A DNA stretch of 12,751 nucleotides from positions 1 through 12,751 of the forward strand of contig JAQIWT010001061.1 in the NCBI GenBank assembly GCA_034696485.1. The letters are read 5' to 3'. Positions 1 to 8,349 of the stretch are shown one piece after another. Below the pieces are notes generated by a model, which worked only from the letters and a program-made list of their open reading frames with translations, was not told the DNA's origin and ran no database searches. The position numbers were made by a program, and so were the translations under genes. This DNA is from Isohypsibius dastychi. Its lineage: Eukaryota; Tardigrada; Eutardigrada; Parachela; Isohypsibiidae. Each line of letters begins with the position of its first letter. Within the stretch, counting starts at the first letter, position 1.

Positions 1-209
1 CAATTACAGCAAAAAAAGCATATCCTGAAATCTAGCCTAACGGCTTTTACATTATAAATCTAGTTCCCCATTAAAACTACAACAATAACAAAGTCATCCC
101 AAGGGCAAAATAATGTAAAAACCCTACCGGAAAATATTTAAAAATAACTTCAATTAAAAAAAATATTCTATCAAACATTAGTCGCACAAAAGTAGTTTGA
201 AAATTCTAC

Positions 210-1588
210 CTGGATGATGAACCTGATGGCAACTATTCCGGAGGACGAAATAATCTTGGCAGAATTGGGGATCAATGAAATTAAATGTGGCAAGATTAAT
301 TCAGCTGAGCGCTCAAATTTCGGTCCGAGTTGTTGCGAGAAGAAGCTGAAGAGGAAGTTTAGTATAAAATGTTGTACATCCAACATAAAAGGTGTTATTA
401 TGAAAAGATGAATTGATTTTCTCAACACCACTTACGATAAAGTTACACAAGTTTCACGAACAACTTGAGAACGCAAATCTTTTACGGAAACTTGTAGCGC
501 AATGTCCACAAAGCGAAGAGATGTGAAGAACTCTTTGTAAATATCCGCCCCGGCGATAATCATGCTTCTCAGTTTCTTGAGCTAAAAAACAAAGAGGATT
601 TACTATGAACACGAACAATACTGATTCAAACAGCCCATTTCTAAAATAGTTCACAACTCTTTCAGTATTTTGGCATTTTATGATGGAAACAGAAATATTT
701 GAAGAACGGTTAAAGTAGTACTTACTGCATCCACCCGCTTGCTCCAGTCAACAGCTGGATCTGACAATATTTGATTAATTTTAGTCATCTCTTGCTCAAC
801 AGAAGGCCCAGACACCACATTGCTGAGACGCGGAACATCCAGGAAGGATTCTATGAAGTTGTCAGCTTCCACACCCCCGACATCTATAAAAAGATCAATG
901 AAAATACATCGTCCTTGAACAATCTGGCAAAAACAATGCATTAACATTTTTTTGCAATCAAGGAAAAACTGAAAGCGCTCGAATAATACCGAAAACCATC
1001 AGGTATAAATTTTGGTTTGAACCAATTGCTAGTTATGAAAACAGAAAAATATAAACGCGCATGCAAAAGGCGTACACTCAAATTTCATTCAGTTTTATCA
1101 TAACAAGAGGTTGAAAAATAAAAATATTCAAAGTGATAGAATAAACGTACTGTTATTGTGCGGAGAAGAGCTGCCACTAGCAGAAAACATTTCCCTGGAG
1201 AGATTCGTAGTTCCGGCTTGCTGTGAAGGTATTCCAGATATGCCAGAGTTCAAGGTGAGGGCCATCCGCTGAATGTAACAAAAATTGTTGGTAATTAATC
1301 CTTTGTTAATGTGATGGTCAGTTCAGCCGACAGAATGATTAGAACAGTTGGAGGCCGTCATAAGCGCGCAAACAATTCTTTGATCATCATTACAACCTCC
1401 GGGCCACAAAAATGACCATAAAAAGATGGCTCAGATAAAATCAGAACTTCTACTTTATTATTAAGTTGAATAGCAATTTGCAATCTAAAGAATAAAATCA
1501 GAACTCACCCGTTGGAAGGCTGGCGACGACGAAGAATGGTTATCGTTAGCGAAAACTGCCGGAGATGCTGAAGAGTTGTACTGATGGC
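210..1588 (-). CDS. CLASP: CLASP copy B, 5' exons only, runs off the left edge
   Basis: This is a second CLASP gene in the same orientation as copy A. Coding exons in order: 1588-1509, 1268-1151, 883-726, 581-436, 345-210; the next exon lies outside the window. The first two give a Ser/Asn/Gln-rich N-terminus (HQYNSSASPAVFANDN, then MALTLNSGISGIPSQQ). The next three encode the start of TOG2: DVPRL and DWSKRV (conserved Trp), AGADIYKEF and SVKDLRSQVVRETC, then LIPNSAKIISSSGIVAIRFI. They match copy A exons 4-6 in length (158, 146, 136 nt) and phase, at about 50% protein identity by hand count. No frame break is seen, so the gene appears functional as far as it is visible. The start codon is uncertain: ATG at 1895 or 1265 are candidates. 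Confidence 0.87.
1227..1238 (-). other. SxIP-type motif (SGIP) in copy B, N-terminal to TOG2
   Basis: The codons TCT GGA ATA CCT give SGIP within NSGISGIPSQQ. It has the S-x-I-P core of EB1 ligands, but its flanks are less basic than usual and it lies before TOG2 rather than after it. Confidence 0.4.
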
Positions 1589-1882
1589 CTGCAAGATAAA
1601 TGCAGCTAGTCAGTCTTCAGTTGGCGAAATACTGAAATGATTAGTCAGGCCGCATCAGTTGAAAAATTGTTGCTCCTTATTTAATCGCGAGACAGGTTTG
1701 TCATGCTCTGTTTTTCACGAATGAAGTAAGAAAAGAATCGTTATGAGGCGGACATGGTTTTCTGCTACAAACATTAAAAGCTGCATGCTGTGTTGATCGT
1801 ATACCAGCCAGCTCGCACCAACCGGAAACATTCTTAACATAAACTTTTTGCGGTCAAGATAATGCCTCCACTCCATCTTTAC

Positions 1883-1895
1883 CTGTCAAAAACAT
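1883..1895 (-). CDS. Possible first coding exon of copy B (MFLT-G)
   Basis: ATG TTT TTG ACA G ends at a GTAAAG donor and would join in frame to the 1588-1509 exon (G|GC), giving MFLTGHQYNSS. It mimics the tiny first exon of copy A, which also leads into a His-Gln dipeptide. The evidence is only phase and position. Initiation could instead be at the ATG at 1265-1263 (MALTLNSG), inside the following exon. Confidence 0.25.
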
Positions 1896-1918
1896 TTCAT
1901 GTTCTGATACATCTTCAT

Positions 1919-1926
1919 ATTTTATA
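1919..1926 (-). promoter_or_regulatory. TATA-box-like element upstream of copy B
   Basis: The minus strand reads TATAAAAT, a perfect TATA core, about 330 bp upstream of the first well supported copy B exon. A start site about 30 bp downstream would fall almost on the ATG at 1895, which argues against either that ATG or this box being used. Such octamers also occur by chance in AT-rich DNA. Confidence 0.25.
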
Positions 1927-3130
1927 AGCAAATGGTACGGTACGCATTCGGACAATCAGCTGGCAGCAGCTGGTCGCAAAAACTTCCCGGTCGGGTGGCT
2001 TTTACTAAAAAATCTGTTTATTTGTTGAACGACGGCAGAATGAAATATTTCTGATTAATTGAGCCGGAAATGCTTAGAATTAATAGGAACCCGAATAACC
2101 CGCGATCAACTGAAGTTGCACGCTATTAATCCAGCCGTTTAAGAAGCGACAAAGCGTTAACTTGAAAAGAAACAAACAAGCTAAAGAGGGGTAAAAGAAG
2201 GAAGTTGTTTAATCTCTATAAAGTCACTTGGCCACCCGTGTTTTTGGGGATTTTACGGCTTGACGGAGCCTGTCGCTGTGGGGTGTGATTTAATTTTGCG
2301 GTCATCAGCTTGCATTCGCAGTTGGACAAATCATTTTCGCTATGGCCACTGTCCATCAAATGAAAACTGAAAATTGGTTTATGACGAAACTTCCATTACC
2401 GTTCGACAAATTGCTTTTCCAAGTTCTTGACCTTTGATTGCTATGCGGCGACAAGAGATCGCCAAGCTGTCGTGAATCACAGCTTGCTCTCGATGAAAAA
2501 TATTTATACCAGTATATATAAATATTTTACGAAGTGCACTATTGTTCAAATTATTCAAATGCTTCTCCGACCACCGAAATTCAAGAAATATATTGTACAA
2601 CCTTTTCACTGTCCACAAATTTAAATTTATAATAACGGTCACTTAAAAATGTAGTGATTCATTTGTTTTACGGTCGAGACAGTTTGGGAATGTTGTTGGT
2701 ATTGCTGGAATTCATTGCCTGGATCACAGCGTCGCTGCGTGCTCGAATGTGGGGATCCCTCATCCATCATCCCTGACCAAGTGACCAAACAACTCTTTCA
2801 TACCGCGGATCTTTTTCGAGAATGTTGACAAGCAATGGCCACTCATTTGAACCATTCACTACATCTGTTTAATGTAAAGCGTAAAATAGAGCTCGGGTAA
2901 AATATTGATTGAACACACAGACGATGAAAGGATGTCCGGTCCAGCTTTCTTCTTTCGTCATCTTCTGCCATTGCCCTACATTAGGACCCTAAGGTCCCTT
3001 TAAATCAAGATCAGATCAACACATGAAATGGAGAAAATATGCAATAATAATAAAGTGCTAATGCAGCGTAGCTTCATGCTCGACTTATAACTGGTCAAAA
3101 CTGGCACAAAGATCACTAAGGTCAGCGTCA
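1927..3130. other. Intergenic stretch, no identified gene
   Basis: No exon of a recognised family is seen on either strand. A minus-strand frame at 2668-2864 contains LLVNILEKDPRYERVVWSL and, after one TGA, DPHIRARSDAVIQAM. The W/L...DPRY pattern is loosely like an FF domain, but the frame is broken and short. Overlapping antisense frames at 2379-2642 appear to be chance. Confidence 0.4.
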
Positions 3131-3134
3131 CCAC

Positions 3135-3305
3135 ATGTCTAATGAGATCCAAGATTTTCGTGGGAATTTAAGTATGATTGAATTTGAAAACTGGAACATT
3201 TTAAAAAACCCCTCCTACATGTTTCTTGAAGCTCGTCTTCGCAGCCATTATGAAAAACTGTTTTCATTTACATGGAAGTTACTGTTCAATTTAGTTCTGA
3301 AATAA
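3135..3305 (+). other. Short plus-strand open frame, unrecognised
   Basis: A 56-codon frame starts at an ATG in a CACCACATG context and begins MSNEIQDFRGNLSMIEFENW. It has balanced, charged composition and an internal GT (TGGAA|GTTACT) that could be a donor. I recognise no family. Frames of this length are expected by chance in this window, so this is a weak candidate first exon of a plus-strand gene. Confidence 0.15.
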
Positions 3306-4234
3306 ACCTTACCATTATCCTCGGGTTCGTCCATTTAAAACGATGAGAAAAATCAGCAACACTGATGAACTGAAATATGCCACTGTCCGACGTTAAAAAA
3401 AAGATGAAAAAAGATGAATACTTGAAGAAATATCCGGAGATCGTCTCTGGAGACTAGAAGCTATTCGAATTTAAATTGGCTCTACATTGCGTCAAATGTG
3501 AGAATGCACTGACCACAGCAGAAGGCAACTGCCAGAAATATGCCTGCCTTAACCGCCATTTAGGGCGGAAATAACGCAAGAAGGGAAGAGGAAAAAAGGC
3601 CCATTGGCATTGATTTTCGAAGTGTGCTTTGCATGATTGATTCAAAAGAAAGTTTAAAAAGAGACCGAGCTGCGATTGACGTGGGCCTTTGTAAATGAGC
3701 TAACCGAACAGATTCGCATCTTCCGATTATCCTACAAAGAAGGAAACAAATTTTTGCGTAAAATAATTCCAGATTACGAAAAGCGGAAGGAAAGCTAAAA
3801 GTATTGACCGATAGGAAACTGGCGATAATCTACAGGAAATGGCCCAGTTTCTCCGGTGATTTCTATTCCCTCTGACTTTTATTTTATAAAATAAAGCACA
3901 CAGAAAGATATGGCTTGGTATTGCATGCAACATAATTCAGCATTGTGAAACGCCTGACAAGTCAAGGCTGACTACTGTGTTGGAACCATTGTCACCGCAA
4001 AAGTTATTTATACAACTAAAACAAATTAACTATTCGCAAAATGTCTGTCAACCCAAAATACAGCTTCGCGGTACTTTTCCACCATAAATATTGATGGTTT
4101 CTTGACGAGAAATTAATTCGGCGATAGCTCAGTATCAGCATTTCTCTGACTTTACTCTCTTATCTCAAGATCAAAACCCAGATCTGCGAATGAGAATATT
4201 CATAACAAAATTAAAGAAATACTGAATCAAACGA

Positions 4235-4642
4235 ATGCTTTTCTGGAAGTACCGTGGTCCTCTGCAAACACGGGTTGAAAGAATTACAAAGCTCATCAAA
4301 GATGTCACACTGGCCCAGTTTATTTCCCTGAGGACCTGGAACAAAAAAATTAATAAGGATGTGCAAAGAGCTCGTTTGTTTGGTGAGCTAATAGAAGACT
4401 CGCAGGCTAATATTGATTTCCTCGACAGAGATTTTTATACCGCCAGTGCAAATTTTACTGCCGCTTTTAATCTGCCCAAAATGCCAGAAAGCTATCATTT
4501 GTCACAAACCGCCTTTCAGGTTCACTGGCAGTCTAATGGGAAACAAACTAGCTCTGACACCAAAATCACTGCTTGTTACTTTCACCGCAGAATTTCAATC
4601 GCAGTAATCGATAATTGTTCTTTCAGAAAAAATTATCAGTGA
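4235..4642 (+). other. 135-codon plus-strand open frame, unrecognised
   Basis: This is the longest frame not antisense to CLASP exons. Its middle looks coding-like: VERITKLIKDVTLAQFISL, then a charged helix-rich stretch (QRARLFGELIEDSQANIDFL) and TAAFNLPKMPESYH. A GT after the codons for TAFQ could be a donor, and CACCGCAG or TTTCAG downstream could be acceptors. No signal peptide, membrane segment or known motif is visible. Chance alone would give about one frame this long in several such windows. It could be an exon of an orphan gene, a decayed mobile element, or nothing. Confidence 0.22.
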
Positions 4643-4825
4643 CCGAAGCTTTGGTGGAAATTATTCTCAAACAGATGCGACCACGCATGAAAACACAACA
4701 TCTCATTATCAGAGGTGCTACGTATTTTCAGCCAAAACTGTGCAGTTTCTGACGAAACGAACCGGAAAAATTGAAGTCAAGTAAATCAACATTCTTGATA
4801 ATTAGTAACGCGATTAGTTCAAGAT

Positions 4826-5003
4826 ACCACCTGCAAGGGTCAAGAATGTTTCCCGGCATTCGAGATTTTTATCGATTTTTCGTTGATTGTTGATAGCCGC
4901 ATCTGCGAGCCGGGCTGGAGTGCACTTACCCCATGGATCAGGGCAAAACATGTAATTTTGTAGATGACCCTATATCAGTCAGAAAATGGACACTCGTAAT
5001 CTG
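4826..5003 (+). other. Cys-rich plus-strand coding-like frames, broken
   Basis: One frame (4826-4963) begins TTCKGQECFPAFEIF and continues to CEPGWSALTPW before a TAG. From 4933 a second frame reads MDQGKTCNFVDDPISVRKW before TGA. Together they look like a single Cys-rich extracellular-type stretch crossed by a frame change, but neither matches a family I know. They may be exon pieces, a decayed gene or coincidence. Confidence 0.15.
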
Positions 5004-5690
5004 AGCGTTCCTTCTTTTCCCCCACTTAAAATCAAAGACAACATTTGCGGAAACGGAAACTGGTCCCCTATTCAAGCTACGTAATTTCCGATTCTATATT
5101 GTTAACGATTTCATCCCAAACTTTCACTGGAGCTCAGACGTGAAATATTAAAAACATGTCATAATTTACGACCAAACCATTTATCAAGCCAGAACTGTAT
5201 GATAGCACTTGAAAGAAGGCCATCTGGTCATCCAGAAGAAAAAATCCATTCAAACACCTTTCGAGTGCCTAATTGTTCTCTACTTTCATTCCCATCCAAA
5301 CAAACAGATAAGGTATTGATTCATTTCATACCTGCTGCAGTTATTCCTGACGCAGCTGGTGTGCGTCTGCCATTCTTAATCAGATTGTCGAACAGGAGAA
5401 TCCACTGCTGGTTTGACTTCCACAGCTCTCCACTTGCGTCAGTCCGCCGATCAATACGGCTTAAGGAGGGTGGAGGCATCGCAGGTAGATCTAGAAGATT
5501 AAACGGCCAGCAAACTTGTTTTCAAACTTTCAAGTGAGTGCCTTTGGAATATGAAGAGCAATAAATCCGAAATTTATTCGGCTGCTTGGAGATGGGAACT
5601 AATGAAATGTGCGCCGGCTTCCGATGGCAAACGCTTCCGCATAAATAAAGTAATGTCCATCTCTTTCTCCTCTACTAAACAAGTCGATAA

Positions 5691-5879
5691 ATCTGTGAAC
5701 AAGAGAATATATTGCCTGATATCTCCGGCTGGATTGAGAGCATTTTGTTGTTCGGCCTTTCCGATGATTATCTCTACGCCCATCACGGTATTGGCTTTAC
5801 ACTGAACAAAGCCACGCCCTATGGTCCGAATGTGATGTTTCCGTACTTTATTAAGACGAACAGGAAATTTGTTGCATAA
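5691..5879 (+). other. Plus-strand open frame ending at a TAA, unrecognised
   Basis: A 62-codon frame after a TAA contains DISGWIESILLFGLSDDYLY and ATPYGPNVMFPYFIKTNRKF, then stops. It has no ATG near its start. It could be the last exon of a plus-strand gene, with a TACTAAAC branch-like site and AACAAG as a possible acceptor just upstream. The opposite strand is also open here (5574-5882), so the coding strand, if any, is unclear. Confidence 0.15.
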
Positions 5880-6957
5880 CACTTTAACATTATCCGAAAA
5901 AAACGCAATATGTGATTAAATTATGGTTATTAATATTTCAACAACCTTTTTCCCGTCGAAATTCTAATTTTGTAAAACTTACTTACCCACATTTTTTGAA
6001 ACAATATTATTATTTTAGTCAGGCAGGTACCCTTCAGTTCTAATCTCTAATAATTTCTCCCTGCAAATGACTGCAATATCTGTCATCAGCCGTGAACGAA
6101 CCACGAATAGTGGCAAACGAGCAACAATGCTCTGTTATTATTGTTCAACAAAATTTCTCATGTACTCTGTATTTAAATTTTTCATAACGTTGGTAGCAAT
6201 ATTTTGAAACTTTTTTGCCTGAGATGTGATGTCCAATACAGTAATGAAAACCCGCGCCCCTCCGAAGGCATCAGAGCACCAAAGCGTTAAGAAGCACGCT
6301 TCTGAATAATTGGCATTTTTGCTACATTGTTCGGTGTTAATTGCCCAATTAAATATACATCTTCGGCTTTCACTTTCCACCATTATCAGAAAAACGGCAG
6401 TTACCGAAGTTATTTCAAAAAACGGAAGACCGTAATGAAAAAGCAGACCACAACTAGCGTCAGCGTTTATAAAATTCGAACCCATGTTTGTGCACACGTG
6501 TGGCGTCTGTTTTGATTTACAAAATTATTCTTAAGAGCCCATCATTTACTTTGCGCTACCACACGAGTCTTCGTGTATCTTTCTGAAGAGCTTTACTCAA
6601 TTCCATTATAACACTGCAGTGTTTTGATCTAATTTTGAAAAACTCAAGAGCAAATCCAGTTAGTTCCCACGCAGACGCTGACAACATTTCAAGATGAAAT
6701 AACATTCGGTGGTTTCTGTTAATAAAACACATTTGCTCCACAAATTACAAATCGTACAATACAAAATCGGGTCTGAAAACATAATTAAAGCTTAAAAACA
6801 ATTCGAACCAAGAATGATAAAGAAACCCAAATTCGAAAAATGAAATAAAGTACACATTATACATTTTCCATGCAAAAGCACACTTCAGCAAATCGTTTCG
6901 AAGGGGAAAGTTCAAAGGAAGAATAAAATGGAAGCCTTGTAAAATAAGGAACAGAGA
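5880..6957. other. Intergenic stretch downstream of copy A, no identified gene
   Basis: I see no recognisable gene. A 119-codon minus-strand frame (6138-6497, GTG-initiated) has no family match and overlaps a plus-strand frame of similar appearance. The part nearest 6957 should contain the 3' UTR of copy A, but no clear AATAAA on the minus strand marks its end. Confidence 0.4.
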
Positions 6958-8349
6958 TCACCCAGTTTCACACAGCTGAGTCAAAACAGCCATTCTTTCG
7001 TTGGTCGGTGGCCGCAGAATTCTCCGGAGTCGCAGGTGGTTCTTGCCTAAAGATCAATTCACACACCGGTAATTATTAACAGCAATCAATGAATAAAACA
7101 TGGCTTGTTAGACTAAACGTACTGATGCGAGACGATTCGTTTCAAATATAAATTCATCAAGCGTATCTGCAAATTATGATCACATTTTATTACGGGTAAA
7201 ATGAGGGCAAGGGACAAGCTTGATTATTACTAAGCTCACCTTGCTAGCCGGTAGTTGCGGCAGGTATGGTGCCATCAACTCCTCACCCACTTTGAGCTGC
7301 GTGTAAATCAGGCCGTAAACGCATTCTTTACGCATGTTGCTCTCTTCGTTATCAGCATATGCCTGGAAACATAAAGAATAACAAATCTGTATTGAACTAT
7401 AAATCACGATCATCGGGCACCTGAGACACATCGCATGCAGTATTTGGAAAAATTAGTCAACGCACTGTGATCCAGTACAAAAGGACCGAACATGCACAAA
7501 ACTGCACAAAGTTCTGGTTTTTCTAAAATTTCAATTAAATAAATTTAATCACATAACTAAATATAATGAAATAAATAAATAAGAAGTCATTAAATATAAT
7601 ATAATAATAGTATATTATCACTAAAGTAATAACACACTAATCTTAAACATTAAATTTCCTATATTAAAATTTATAACGAAGGAAATAACTCTTTTTCTGA
7701 CTTGTGATATCAAAAAAAACCCAAAGCACATGCAGAGAACTAACACCCAGGGGTTCCAAAATTCAAATTTCCTCTACTCCCAAAAAAGGTTATAAAATTC
7801 TGGTGTCACGTTCTAATGTTTCACCAAACATACCGTGACCAGCAGAGGCACTACTGAAGGCAGAACAGGAATAATCTCCTCCTTTGCCGCTTGTTGGACC
7901 ATGAAAGTATAAAGTTTTACAGCAGCGGCGTTTTCCGGGTGTGGCTGGTTAACAATGATAGGAATGAGAATTTTAACCACGACGTCACAAGCGAAGATAC
8001 GGGCTGCCAAAAAGGCGCAATCTTCAGCGGCTTTCACCACCTATTCGGATTGATCTCATGTAACACCGTTAAGGATCATCAAAAGGAAATCAAACTAACC
8101 GCTTTGGAAGCTCCTTTTTGCACCTCAATGATATTAACAATCACAAGTTCCGGGTTCTGGCGCATCCGGTTCGGCTGTAATCTCAGTAGTTGCGCAAAAC
8201 ATGCCAACGCCCACGCTGTCAGTTCGTTCTGGGTGTTTTGGAAATGTTCGTACAGCAGAGCGAGAACAGTGGTCAGATGTTCTGCCCAGACATCTTCGGA
8301 TATCAGCGATATGTATTCATGGAGGTGCCGGAGAACCGTGAATTGCTTA
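6958..8349 (-). CDS. CLASP: Copy A exons 18-21: C-terminal CLIP-interacting HEAT domain
   Basis: Residues 894-1114. Exon 18 has SEDVWAEHLTTVLALLYEHF, matching vertebrate VWDEHFKTILLLLLETL. Exon 19 has VVKAAEDCAFLAARI and ILIPIIVNQPHPENAAAVKL, matching CPIIQTADYPINLAAIKM. Exon 20 has EESNMRKECVYGLIYTQLKV. Exon 21 gives NHLRLRRILR, comparable to MKLLNLYIKR, then 17 more residues and TGA. In known CLASPs this domain binds CLIP-170, LL5-beta and kinetochore partners. The acceptor for exon 21 is taken as GGCAAG|AAC; an AG five bases upstream gives another open but unrelated tail. No canonical AATAAA is visible within about 250 bp past the stop. Confidence 0.9.

Noticed and set aside
1-200. A sixth copy B exon at the left edge
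   Set aside because: None of the short frames there encodes the expected HKLIPIL-type TOG2 continuation, so the next exon is probably outside the window.
5574-5882. 102-codon minus-strand frame as a gene
   Set aside because: No recognised family, and it overlaps a plus-strand frame of similar quality. Frames of about 100 codons are expected by chance in this window.
6138-6497. 119-codon minus-strand frame as a gene
   Set aside because: No ATG at its start, no motif, no splice partners, and an equally protein-like frame on the other strand.
6470-6500. TTCGAA-containing segment as a tRNA T-arm
   Set aside because: The flanking bases do not form a five-pair stem and no acceptor or anticodon arms are present.
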